Shown piece by piece: positions 25,836 to 33,804 of a stretch of 34,430 nucleotides of DNA. The notes beneath the pieces are model-generated. The model did no database searches and was not told the origin of the DNA. It was given only the letters and a program-made list of their open reading frames with translations. Source of the stretch: Oscillospiraceae bacterium. GTDB lineage: Bacteria; Bacillota; Clostridia; Oscillospirales; Ruminococcaceae. The DNA lies in assembly GCA_017473745.1 (NCBI GenBank), contig JAFUJP010000022.1, positions 1-34,430 of the forward strand, given 5' to 3'. Position numbers and translations under genes: made by a program. Each line of letters begins with the position of its first letter. Position 1 is the first letter of the stretch.

Positions 25836-26936
25836 TTATTCTTCGATTTCGATCATGCCGGATTGGGATTCCGTCGTTCCGGCAAACTGGATATTGGCCT
25901 GGATATGAGCATTGCTGCTTTGGTTTGCGCAATCCATATCCTGACCTTCGAGCCAGACATAAAGTTCGATTTGCACTATTTCGCCGGTTTTCAGCGAAAA
26001 GAGCTTTTGCGGATCGATAAATTCGCCGAGGGTATGTATGACGACACCGTTTTCGATAGGGTCGGATTCTTCCCAAGTGGAGGCGGTTTGTAAGATAAGA
26101 TGATCTTTATCGATCAAAAGCTCGGTTCCATCAATGCTCGCCGTCGGCATATAGCCTTTGGTTCCATCAATATGGAGGTCGCAGTTTGGTTCGAAGATGA
26201 AAAATTCCGGTTCTTTTTCTTCATCTGGAAGGTAATTTCCTTCTTCATCCTGAACAAGGGTCGTTATTCGAAAGCCGAGCCGGATGGCGTTTTCTGCGCC
26301 CTGGCCGCCGTTATCATGGCCAAAGCCGACTAATTTTTCTCCTATTTCGTTTCCCTCTTCGTCATACTGCTTTTCGTAATAGCCGGGGTTCCAGACGGGA
26401 ACGCCCCGCACGTAAGTTCCGGAGCCATCGACGCCTTCGTTGACTTCGACCGCCGGAGAAAGGGATATATCCGCGGGCATTCCGCTTCGGATATAGAAAG
26501 TTGCTTTTATATAATAGCCATCGGAATTTTGTTTGTTGGCGTTTCGGTCATCGGTCATGGGCTGCCAATCTTCATAATCGAGCAGCCTTCCATCCAAGCC
26601 ATATCCGGCGGCAAAAAAGCTTTGCTGTTCTTCGGACCAGGTTACGGGCAGAAGAACGGGTTTTTCTTTTTCTTCATCAAGGGGGGTTGTTGCGTTTACA
26701 ATATCCCAAAAATCAAGTTGGAGCACCCATTCTTCTTTATCCAAAGACATTTCGAGGCCGGGTTGGGAAGTTATGTAAACGTTCATGTTGCTTACCCTTG
26801 GGGTTCTTGTTAAAGTGAACCAGGTATAGGAAACGCCCACAAGCAGCGAAAGCAGGATAAACAGCATATAGAGATAAATTACGGTTCGTTTTCTTTGTTT
26901 TTTTGTTTTTTCAGCAACAGAATTCTGTCGTTTCAA
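25836..26936 (-). CDS. E: SipW-type surface protein with WLEGQDMDC module (366 aa)
   Basis: The start is a TTG at 26936, with AAAGGAG 7 bases upstream; the frame extends upstream to 27014 but through two hairpins and without a ribosome site. A basic N-terminus (KTKKQRKR) and a helix (about 19-35) precede SYTWFTLTRTPRVSNMNV (from 36), the SipW-type site. The mature part is beta-rich with many charged loops (for example YYIKATFYIRSGMPADISLS). Near the end, IELYVWLEGQDMDCANQSS then IQANIQFAGTTE is the shared module, with Trp at about 328, followed by a short acidic tail MIEIEE. Architecture and length resemble I, and each of the two stands beside a signal peptidase gene (E-F and I-J). It is probably a structural subunit. 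Confidence 0.82.
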   Translation of the reverse strand: MKRQNSVAEKTKKQRKRTVIYLYMLFILLSLLVGVSYTWFTLTRTPRVSNMNVYITSQPGLEMSLDKEEWVLQLDFWDIVNATTPLDEEKEKPVLLPVTWSEEQQSFFAAGYGLDGRLLDYEDWQPMTDDRNANKQNSDGYYIKATFYIRSGMPADISLSPAVEVNEGVDGSGTYVRGVPVWNPGYYEKQYDEEGNEIGEKLVGFGHDNGGQGAENAIRLGFRITTLVQDEEGNYLPDEEKEPEFFIFEPNCDLHIDGTKGYMPTASIDGTELLIDKDHLILQTASTWEESDPIENGVVIHTLGEFIDPQKLFSLKTGEIVQIELYVWLEGQDMDCANQSSNAHIQANIQFAGTTESQSGMIEIEE

Positions 26937-26952
26937 TGGGCGGCTCCTTTCT

Positions 26953-27043
26953 ATATCGTTTTTTTCAAAAAACGATATGTATTTGCTTTCCGCAATGCGG
27001 AATGATCCCTTCAATCCGCCCCGAAACCCGGGGCGGATTGAAG
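26953..27043 (-). other. Three consecutive perfect hairpins between D and E
   Basis: In the 143-base gap lie, from left to right: 26953-26978 (ATATCGTTTTTT/AAAAAACGATAT), 26988-27002 (TTCCGCA/TGCGGAA) and 27009-27043 (15-bp stem CTTCAATCCGCCCCG and its complement). On the transcribed strand the first met is the GC-rich 15-bp stem, 37 bases after the stop of D, with no T-run after it. The last ends 9 bases before the ribosome site of E. Roles could be attenuation or protection of the D message from decay. Confidence 0.8.
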
Positions 27044-27079
27044 AATAAATTAGGGGTGAATAATTAAATTATTCGGGAA

Positions 27080-29623
27080 TTAAGGGGTTCCAGTTACAGA
27101 AGTATTAATTACAATATTTCCGGTAACTTTTTCTGCAGGAATGGTAAGAACACCATCAGCTACAGTGTAATCAGTACCAGCAGTTAAAGTAGTTCCTCCA
27201 ACGGAAACAGAGGTTACTTCTGCACTATTAGTAAGAGTATAGGTGTATGCAGTATTTGCAGTTGCACCAGTAGCCTGTGCAGTACCATCAATGGTTACAG
27301 TGTAGGTGGTTGCTGTGGTAGTACCGGTCTGCTCCATAAGAGAAGCATATTCCATAGGAACAAGGTTTGCGGAAGAAGCAAACTGAAGGTTCATAGTGCC
27401 GGTTACAGAAGTGCCTCCGGAATATGCAACATCTTTGTTTTCGATGTTGTTACCATCGAGGTAAACAAGAACAGAAAGTTTTGTTGCAACATTCTGATTA
27501 AGTGGCATAATGACATTATCAGTGGAAGGAACTTCAGCGCCTGCGTTTACCAGTTTATGGGTACCGTCAGTTGCGCCTGCGGTTACGGGTTCATAGGTGG
27601 TATTAGTAACTTTTACATAGTAAACGCTTTCAGCGTTATAAGTCTCATCAGTACGGCTTACCGTCTTTGTACCCTGATTGTCAGCATAAAGGGTTATATT
27701 CGCATCAGCTTTTTGCTCAGCAGTTGCTTCTTCATAAGTAGTTGTAGTCACTTCTTTATGAGTTGCACCTTCGCTTACAGGAACATAAGAAGATCCTCCG
27801 CTTATGGTGTAGATGTAAATTTTTGCGGTAACTTCAGTACCAACAGTGGTAGCATTTGCAACGTCAAGTTTTGCGGTTGCAACAACACCTCTGGTATCAG
27901 GATCAAAGAATATGATGCGGATGGCTTTCATAAGTTCTTTTACCTGTGCCTCAGTAAAGCTTGCCTCAGTAGAAGTGAAACTCATAGTAGCGCCGTTACC
28001 CATAGTGGTATCAGTCTGTTTATTTTCGCCTTCTCCAACAGTCTGCTCAACACCGTTTTGGTTGGTGGAGTAGATACGGTCAACGCCGTTCTGCTGGAGG
28101 AGAAGATTAGACTCTGCGGCATTGGTTCTGAATGCAAGGTCGATAATATAACCATACATTTCAGAAATCGGCATAACCTGACCTGCTCCGTTTTCGGTAT
28201 CGTTTACAGGTGCTTCCGCAGCATTAACAGCAAGACCAAAAGCTTCAAGATAAACAGGATTTACAGAAGTATTAGTCTGCATACGTGCAGGCATGCTGTC
28301 AAGGGTTATTCCACCGTAAGAAACATTTTCGATAGTGATGTTAGCATTATAGTTTCCGCAGTGGTCTGCAATATCCGCATAAACACCGCCGCCGGTGCTC
28401 ATGGTGACGGTAAGACCGCCGCCACTGGTAACAGAGCTTACAAGCTCACTCATATTATCTTTTATATCGCTTACAGGAATGTCGTTTACTTCCATAGCTT
28501 CGGTAACAGCAAGTTTATTAAGCGGTGTGCTGATCTGAGCCCAGGTAATTGTCTCTCCGGTAAGATTGTTCAGTTCTTCCAGCGCGGTTGCAACAGTTCC
28601 TCTGGTTTTAATCAGTTCTTCAATTGCACCTCCTATTACCTCAGGGAGAGTAACAGAATGGGTACTAAGAAGAGCAACGACATCGTCGATTTTCATTCCG
28701 TCTTCATCAGCATCAGTTGCACTGGTTACAGCGCTCTGGAATGCTTTGTATTTGGTATCATCAATATTAGCCTCAACAGATTTCTGGGAAGCTCCGAGAG
28801 CAATGATATAGTTGATATACGCCTCTTCTATATACTGAAGAACGCCGGTTTTCTCTGTCGTTCCAAGAAGATCGTTTACGATAGCTTTAAGAGAAGCTAC
28901 ATCTTCCTGAGTATGAGTTGCATTGGCATCAACAGCATGTGCCATTGCAATGTTTGCAAGGGATGCGCCGTTGGTATTAAGAGACTGGGACGCATAAACT
29001 TTTGCCTGCGCCATAGCGGTGCTTGCTGCAGAACGATAGTTACGGTATGCAAGCTGACGATCGGTCATACCGGAAGCGGCACCTACTGCACGAACACCGT
29101 ATTCATTGTTCTGCGGGAAGCTATCCGCAGTGCTGTCATAAGTGCTTGTTACAGTATTTGCAAGCAGTTCTGCAACACGTCCATCTGCACCATAAGAAGG
29201 AGTTTTAAGAAGTGCCTCTGCCAAGGAAGCCGGGTTATATTTATCATCGCCCGTTTCTTCCCAAGTTGCAACATTCAAAGCAGAAGGATAGAGAATAATG
29301 TCATTCATGCCATAGAAAGTGCTGTTGCTGAGGTCAACAAGGTTGCCCCAGGTTACGTTTCGCCGGTCATCCGCAAGAACGCTGTCACCGGCCGCAGAAG
29401 TAATATCGGTCAAAAGACCGGTCTCGGGCAAAAGTGCCATCTCGAGGTTACCGTTAGCACCTACCGCAGTGGTGATACCGGTTACTTCGGGAGCAGTGGA
29501 AAGTGTGAACCAGGCGTAAGTGGAGGATACCATCATGATGGAGGATACAAGCAGCATTGCGATCGCTGCCATCAATTTGGATTTGATATCGCGCTGACGT
29601 CTGGCTTGTGTTTTACTTACCAT
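27080..29623 (-). CDS. D: large SipW-type surface protein, likely major subunit (847 aa)
   Basis: The start ATG 29623 (MVSKTQARRQ) is chosen because the membrane helix (about 16-35) and STYAWFTLSTAPEVTGI (from 34) follow it directly. The nearest ribosome site AAAGGA is 14 bases away, and a nine-codon frame beginning at that site ends with its stop overlapping the D start. The longer frame upstream crosses palindromes and is Arg/Pro-rich junk. The mature protein is Ala/Thr/Ser-rich and low in charge. It has a helical middle (about 240-400) between beta-rich parts. The module VLVYLDGNNIENKDV followed by MNLQFASS lies at about residues 715-750. A short Ig-like repeat (YTVTIDGTAQATG to VNTSVTGTP-type end) closes the protein. 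The N-terminal 150 residues and the YLDG module are shared with N. The first position after the hairpin-rich gap, the biased composition and the hairpins behind it suit a highly expressed structural subunit; that is inference. Confidence 0.8.
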   Translation of the reverse strand: MVSKTQARRQRDIKSKLMAAIAMLLVSSIMMVSSTYAWFTLSTAPEVTGITTAVGANGNLEMALLPETGLLTDITSAAGDSVLADDRRNVTWGNLVDLSNSTFYGMNDIILYPSALNVATWEETGDDKYNPASLAEALLKTPSYGADGRVAELLANTVTSTYDSTADSFPQNNEYGVRAVGAASGMTDRQLAYRNYRSAASTAMAQAKVYASQSLNTNGASLANIAMAHAVDANATHTQEDVASLKAIVNDLLGTTEKTGVLQYIEEAYINYIIALGASQKSVEANIDDTKYKAFQSAVTSATDADEDGMKIDDVVALLSTHSVTLPEVIGGAIEELIKTRGTVATALEELNNLTGETITWAQISTPLNKLAVTEAMEVNDIPVSDIKDNMSELVSSVTSGGGLTVTMSTGGGVYADIADHCGNYNANITIENVSYGGITLDSMPARMQTNTSVNPVYLEAFGLAVNAAEAPVNDTENGAGQVMPISEMYGYIIDLAFRTNAAESNLLLQQNGVDRIYSTNQNGVEQTVGEGENKQTDTTMGNGATMSFTSTEASFTEAQVKELMKAIRIIFFDPDTRGVVATAKLDVANATTVGTEVTAKIYIYTISGGSSYVPVSEGATHKEVTTTTYEEATAEQKADANITLYADNQGTKTVSRTDETYNAESVYYVKVTNTTYEPVTAGATDGTHKLVNAGAEVPSTDNVIMPLNQNVATKLSVLVYLDGNNIENKDVAYSGGTSVTGTMNLQFASSANLVPMEYASLMEQTGTTTATTYTVTIDGTAQATGATANTAYTYTLTNSAEVTSVSVGGTTLTAGTDYTVADGVLTIPAEKVTGNIVINTSVTGTP

Positions 29624-29639
29624 TGTCTTTTTTTCATTC

Positions 29640-30064
29640 CTTTCATAAATTTTTCTGCGTGTTTTGCTCCCGCCGGAGCTATTGCAATCCGCAGGGCGGC
29701 AAAAGCCTTGGCTTTTTTCCGCTTGCGGAAAACAAACGTTATCATGTGTTCCCAAGGGGAACACATGGCGCAGCTGCGCCAGCCGGGGGTTTTTCGGCCG
29801 CGGTGCGCCTTTTTTATTCCCTTTCGGGGTAACTGCGAGGAAACGGATTGCCACACCCGCTTTCAGCGGGTGTGCAATGACCGGACAGGGGATTGCCACG
29901 GGCTTCGCCCTCCGAGAAGCGGAACGGTCTGCACAGCATATCTTCCACCAGCCAAATCAAAGATTCGGGGTGTCAGATAAAGACCGTTCCCTACGGTTTA
30001 GCGGGGAGGCAATTAATGAATCCCCTCGCCACTTCGCGGCCCTCTCCCCTTTGACAAGGGGCGC
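29640..30064. repeat. Palindrome-rich gap between C and D
   Basis: This 441-base gap holds no credible gene. Inverted repeats follow one another: 29701-29716, 29715-29732, 29743-29767 (CATGTGTTCCC and complement), the 14-base palindrome 29767-29780, 29852-29874 (CACACCCGCT and complement), 29900-29910, GGAACGGTCT 29921-29930 with AGACCGTTCC 29981-29990, and 30046-30061 (CCCCTT/AAGGGG) directly behind the stop of C. The GGAACG...CGTTCCCTAC frame also occurs at 190-250, so at least one repeat family is present at both ends of the locus. No convincing promoter for D was found. Confidence 0.75.
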
Positions 30065-31435
30065 TTATTCTTCTGGGATTCCTTCCCCGCCGGGGGTATC
30101 TTCCGGAAGTTCTTCCATACCGGGGGTATCATCCGGAATTTCTTCCGCTTCTTCGTCATCATCGGGATATACGCCATCGGGCATATCTTCTTCGAGATGG
30201 ATGCGGAAGTTGAGGCCGATTTTGCCGCCGATGAGTTCGTTTGTGCATTCGGGGTCATCGCCTTCAAGCCAGATAACGACGGTATATTTATGGATTCCGT
30301 TGGGGTTTTCGGGGTCATAAGGAACGGTGGGATCGTGTTTGCTTATATCGAAAGGTTCGACCCCAAGCATCATTCCGTTTGCCACAACGGTATCGGTGAG
30401 GTAATTTTGCGGAGCTATACGATAATAATCGAAATATTCGCCGTCCTGGATAATCTCGTACTGGCTTTCGGGGTTCTTTGAAAAATCGATCATCGGTGCC
30501 CCTTCGTAAGCCAGCTTCGGTTTTATTTCTTCGCCGGTTTCGGGGTCGTATTCCCTTTCGGGAAGGACTTCGATTTTGCCATCCTCGCCGGGTTTTGCAT
30601 AGAACAGCATTTCGTTATCTTCAAAAACCATTACCCATATTGCATCCGAAACAAGGCGGATGGTTTCTTCGCCGGTTTCGGGATCCACCATGGGGATTTC
30701 GGTCTGGTTAGTGATATTGATGGTCCAATAATAGTTTATGGGATCGGGTTCGGTGCTTTCATAGCGGCAATAGAAGGTATAGGCAAAAAAGCTGTTATCG
30801 GGATACTGGCCTTCGCCTTCGTTTACATCCAGCGGGATATCGCGAATGGAGATACAGGGAACGCCTTCAACGGACATAGCCACAAGCTGGCTCGTGGCGT
30901 TTTCGAAGGTGAAGTCTTCGCTCAGGGTGAAGCCGGAATTGAACATATCATCCGAAAGGCTTATGGTAAAGCGATCGACTTCTTTTTCCTGATATTCGGT
31001 GACCCTTTGTTCAACGATTTTGTCGATATATTCCGTAAGATACTCTATTACCTGCTGCACAACGGGAACGGAAACGGTTACTGCTGTTGTGAGCACGGCG
31101 GTTGTTGCAAGAACCTTGAGCACGGTGTTATCTTTGATAAGCCAGAGAAAGAACGGCCAGAGAAGGCCTTTTTTATCGAAATAAAGGCCCATATTGGTGG
31201 CGGTCAATTCAAAATCTATCCGGCGCTTAAGGCCTTGTTCCTTCATTTCGCGGCGGAGGATCTTTCTGCCGCGCTTGATGGCGGATACCTGTTCCCTTGT
31301 AAGGACTTCGCCGCTTCGCTTGCGGCGGAAGATCGGACGAAGCTGCTTTTTGCCGACGGGGTTATCCGCCGCAATAAGATAAGTTTCGAGCTTTTCTTCC
31401 TTTCGGTGGAAAGGATTCAGGTTTTCGAGCTTCAT
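30065..31435 (-). CDS. C: membrane protein with cytoplasmic N-domain and extracellular WLEGDDPEC module (456 aa)
   Basis: The start ATG 31435 lies 4 bases after the stop of B, with AGAGG overlapping that stop, so translation is coupled. The first 85 residues are basic and cytoplasmic (RRKRSGEVL, IKRGRKILRREMKEQG). A hydrophobic stretch (about 85-101) and a membrane helix (about 104-126) follow, without the YAWFT-type site of the other subunits. A heptad-like linker (VVQQVIEYLTEYIDKIVEQR) leads to a beta-rich outer domain. It contains KYTVVIWLEGDDPECTNE (Trp389, Cys397) and then IGLNFRIHLEE, the same module as in D, E, I and N. The C-terminus is acidic with a repeated DDTPGMEE/EDTPGGEG unit. 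It is probably an uncleaved anchor or base subunit joining the surface assembly to the membrane. No known family name can be given. Confidence 0.75.
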   Translation of the reverse strand: MKLENLNPFHRKEEKLETYLIAADNPVGKKQLRPIFRRKRSGEVLTREQVSAIKRGRKILRREMKEQGLKRRIDFELTATNMGLYFDKKGLLWPFFLWLIKDNTVLKVLATTAVLTTAVTVSVPVVQQVIEYLTEYIDKIVEQRVTEYQEKEVDRFTISLSDDMFNSGFTLSEDFTFENATSQLVAMSVEGVPCISIRDIPLDVNEGEGQYPDNSFFAYTFYCRYESTEPDPINYYWTINITNQTEIPMVDPETGEETIRLVSDAIWVMVFEDNEMLFYAKPGEDGKIEVLPEREYDPETGEEIKPKLAYEGAPMIDFSKNPESQYEIIQDGEYFDYYRIAPQNYLTDTVVANGMMLGVEPFDISKHDPTVPYDPENPNGIHKYTVVIWLEGDDPECTNELIGGKIGLNFRIHLEEDMPDGVYPDDDEEAEEIPDDTPGMEELPEDTPGGEGIPEE

Positions 31436-31439
31436 GAGC

Positions 31440-32918
31440 TTACCTCTCCCTTATAAGGGAATCTTTTATAAGCTCGTCTTCATTCACCATTACGCCGGAG
31501 ATAGTTCCGCTCATGGAAGAAACTCCGCAGGCTTCGAGCCAGCCGACAATATCGTGGCTGTCGGCGCCGGCGCCGATAAGATCGAAGCCTTCGGCCCGAA
31601 GGGCATTCATTGCATTTGCGGTTTCTTGTTTAAGGTGGAGTTCCGGCGCGAAGCGAACATAGACAAAGCCCATGGATTTGAGTTTTTCGACCGGGAGCTT
31701 TTCGCCCTGTTTTTCCGGATCATAGCCATCGAGCACAAGGCGGACCCCATTGCGGATATAGCGTTCTATCAAGGCTGTTGTGTTTTTGTTTGCATTCGCA
31801 ACCAAATCAGCCGGAACGGTGAGCAAAAGCTTTTCTTTCGGGATGGGCTGATCCTTGAAAAGCTGGTTGAAGTTCTGGAGCTGGGTGTTAAGCTGATAAA
31901 AGCTCGGCATCATCTGGAGCAGAACATACTGAAGATTGAGCTTGCAGTTTTCGATACGGAGGACCGCATCCGCCGCTTCATAAAGGAAATATTGAGAAAC
32001 GGATTCGACCATCTTTTTGCGGATAAGCATTTCTTCAACCGCGGAAGCGGGTTCGGTTTCGCCCGAACGGCCGAGAATGCCGCCGAACCAGGGAACGGCT
32101 TCGTATGCGACAACGTTGCCGGCGGTGTTGCTTATCATGGGGCGATATTTAAGGCCCATGGGGCGGTCTTTTCTTTTATCGACCAGCGGAACGGTTTTGG
32201 GAACCGCAACAGTATAATATATGTATTTGTTATATACGGCACGGCATTTTGAACGGGCAGATTCGAGCACGCTTATAAGAGCCGGGTTCCACGCATGGCC
32301 GGACTGGGCAATGAGGATCTGCATCGCTTCGGCAAAGGGATCTTCGGACTTGGTTTCGGAAGCAAGGCGATCCAGTTCTTTTGCAAGGCCGACTATCTGG
32401 GCAACGGGGCTTATATTTGTGGTGCTTTTTTGGGCGGGATATCCGTTTCCGTCCCAGCGTTCCATATGCTGTTCACAGCTTTCCCTTATCATAAGCCAGG
32501 GGATATTTTTTGTGGGCTGTTCGGCGAAGTCCGCCTTTTTTTCGCCGCGCTTTTTTTCGCCGAGTTCCTGGAGGGTCGAAACAAGGATTCGGCCATCGGT
32601 GGTATATTTTTTATATACCGCCTTTTCTTCTTCGGTGAAGGCATCGTTCCAAACCTGGTATTCCGGAGGAACGAGCGCTTTGCCGAGCTGGTGATACATG
32701 CCGCATTTATAAGCAAGATCGGCATATTTGCCTTTCATGCGTTCGGCGCCATCCCTTGTTTCTTTGCCGAAGCCGAGTTCGCAGGCCTGGACATAAAGTG
32801 CCTGGGTATAGGCGGCAACGCGGACGGATTGCTGCCTTACCGCCGGGGCAAGGCCATGGAAGGCCTCTTCCCAAGTTTCGTATTCTGTTCTTTTCCAGTT
32901 GTTAGTCATTTCATCCAT
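31440..32918 (-). CDS. B: fused degenerate HD-GYP and EAL-like protein (492 aa)
   Basis: The start ATG 32918 has GAGGTG 10 bases upstream. Residues about 25-190 follow the HD-GYP layout. The HD pair is HQ (76-77) in MYHQLGKALVP, the next metal histidine is Tyr105 (YKKYTTDGRIL), and HHE is QHM-E (150-153). DGNGYP (156-161) is kept, and the AxxIVxLAKELDRLAS helix lacks the usual Asp. Residues about 257-475 resemble an EAL domain: YRPMISNTAGNVVAYEAVPW has EAV for EAL, LVLDGYDPEK stands where LDDFGTGYS is expected, and GADSHDIVGWLEACGVSSMSG matches the AEGVET...QG end. Most catalytic residues of both domains are gone, so cyclic-di-GMP hydrolysis is unlikely. Binding of the dinucleotide or a protein partner is possible. 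It has no membrane helix or signal. It precedes C by 4 bases. A regulatory role in surface assembly is inferred. Confidence 0.7.
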   Translation of the reverse strand: MDEMTNNWKRTEYETWEEAFHGLAPAVRQQSVRVAAYTQALYVQACELGFGKETRDGAERMKGKYADLAYKCGMYHQLGKALVPPEYQVWNDAFTEEEKAVYKKYTTDGRILVSTLQELGEKKRGEKKADFAEQPTKNIPWLMIRESCEQHMERWDGNGYPAQKSTTNISPVAQIVGLAKELDRLASETKSEDPFAEAMQILIAQSGHAWNPALISVLESARSKCRAVYNKYIYYTVAVPKTVPLVDKRKDRPMGLKYRPMISNTAGNVVAYEAVPWFGGILGRSGETEPASAVEEMLIRKKMVESVSQYFLYEAADAVLRIENCKLNLQYVLLQMMPSFYQLNTQLQNFNQLFKDQPIPKEKLLLTVPADLVANANKNTTALIERYIRNGVRLVLDGYDPEKQGEKLPVEKLKSMGFVYVRFAPELHLKQETANAMNALRAEGFDLIGAGADSHDIVGWLEACGVSSMSGTISGVMVNEDELIKDSLIRER

Positions 32919-32949
32919 AATTAAACCGTCACCTCGAGAAAGTCTTTCA

Positions 32950-32976
32950 GCCCGGCTGGTTTATAACCTTCCGGGC
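32950..32976 (-). other. Hairpin between A and B
   Basis: GCCCGG (32950-32955) pairs with CCGGGC (32971-32976), and GGTT with AACC inside, with one 2-by-2 mismatch. It is in the 67-base gap 10 bases after the stop of A. There is no T-run behind it on the transcribed strand, so read-through into B is expected. Confidence 0.65.
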
Positions 32977-32985
32977 AAGTTTCAG

Positions 32986-33804
32986 TTATTTATCATCGTC
33001 CTCGATATCGTAATCGCCCAAATCCATATCGTCGTCGATATCGTAATTTATCAATGGAATGTTATCAACAGTGTTGCGCCTTTTTGCGAACACATAGAAC
33101 ATCAAAACCGCCATTGCAACGTTAAGGGCAAGGCTTATGAAAAAGAGCACCGGCCAGGTTCTGTGCATGGGGATGTTGCAGAAATCATCGGAGGGCGGAA
33201 CTTCGACCTCGACTTCTTTTATAACGACTTCGGGTTCTTTTTCCGTTCCCGCTATGGCATCAAGCTCTTCGAGCAGGGCGGTAATTTCTTTTGCGGCTTC
33301 ATCAACGGCGGCCTGGTTCCCGCTTACAAGAAGGGGGCGAGCTTTTTTTTCGGCTTCGTTGATCCTTGACCAGATATCATAAAGGGCGGTATCATCGCCG
33401 ATGCGGTTATAAACTTCGGTAAGGGCGTTTTCGAGCTTTGAATAATCCATTCGTACAAGGCCGGAAACCGCTTCTTCTATCGCCTTGGCGGCGCTTGTTA
33501 CCGCGCTTTGGTCATCGGCGCTTTGAAGAAGGGCAAGGCCGGACTGCATGGCTTCATCCAGAACCGCCCAGGTTTCTTTGGTGTAATCGTATTCATTAAG
33601 GCCGTTTACCATGGCCACCTGTAATTCAAGCTTTGAATAATCCACCGATACAACCGGTTCTTCGCCGGAAGAGGTTTCTTCCGAAGAGGTTTCGGAAAGG
33701 CCGACGTTGCCCGTTGCAAAGGCTTCGGCCGGGGCAAAAGCCACCATGATCACCGCCGCAGACAGCGCCAAAAGTTTTTTCAGAATACGCCGGGTTTCGC
33801 TCAT
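32986..33804 (-). CDS. A: secreted, membrane-anchored FIVAR-like protein, first gene of the series (272 aa)
   Basis: ATG 33804 (MSETRRILKK) is preferred, with GGAAGG about 10 bases upstream; an in-frame ATG at 33822 would begin in that site and lacks one of its own. A Sec signal peptide runs to AEAFATG. The exported part has two similar alpha-helical units beginning DYSKLE, each with a pattern LLxSxxxQxAVxxAAKxI, like FIVAR/three-helix modules of surface proteins. A Glu/Val-rich linker, a membrane helix (TWPVLFFISLALNVAMAVLMF) and an acidic cytoplasmic tail (NYDIDDDMDLGDYDIEDDDK) end it. It is a type I membrane protein. FIVAR-type modules can bind sugars or act as spacers. The acidic tail could contact the basic cytoplasmic ends of other locus proteins. 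Confidence 0.78.
   Translation of the reverse strand: MSETRRILKKLLALSAAVIMVAFAPAEAFATGNVGLSETSSEETSSGEEPVVSVDYSKLELQVAMVNGLNEYDYTKETWAVLDEAMQSGLALLQSADDQSAVTSAAKAIEEAVSGLVRMDYSKLENALTEVYNRIGDDTALYDIWSRINEAEKKARPLLVSGNQAAVDEAAKEITALLEELDAIAGTEKEPEVVIKEVEVEVPPSDDFCNIPMHRTWPVLFFISLALNVAMAVLMFYVFAKRRNTVDNIPLINYDIDDDMDLGDYDIEDDDK

Noticed and set aside
26937..27014. N-terminal extension of E from a TTG at 27014
   Set aside because: It runs through two perfect hairpins, lacks a ribosome site, and a TTG with AAAGGAG at good distance follows at 26936.
29624..29899. 92-codon N-terminal extension of D
   Set aside because: It covers palindromic repeats, has Arg/Pro/Cys-rich random composition, and would push the SipW-type signal far from the N-terminus.
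27557..29980. Open frame of 807 codons on the plus strand
   Set aside because: It is antisense to D, rich in Cys/Ser/Arg with no domain, while D has a clear SipW-type signal and paralogue.
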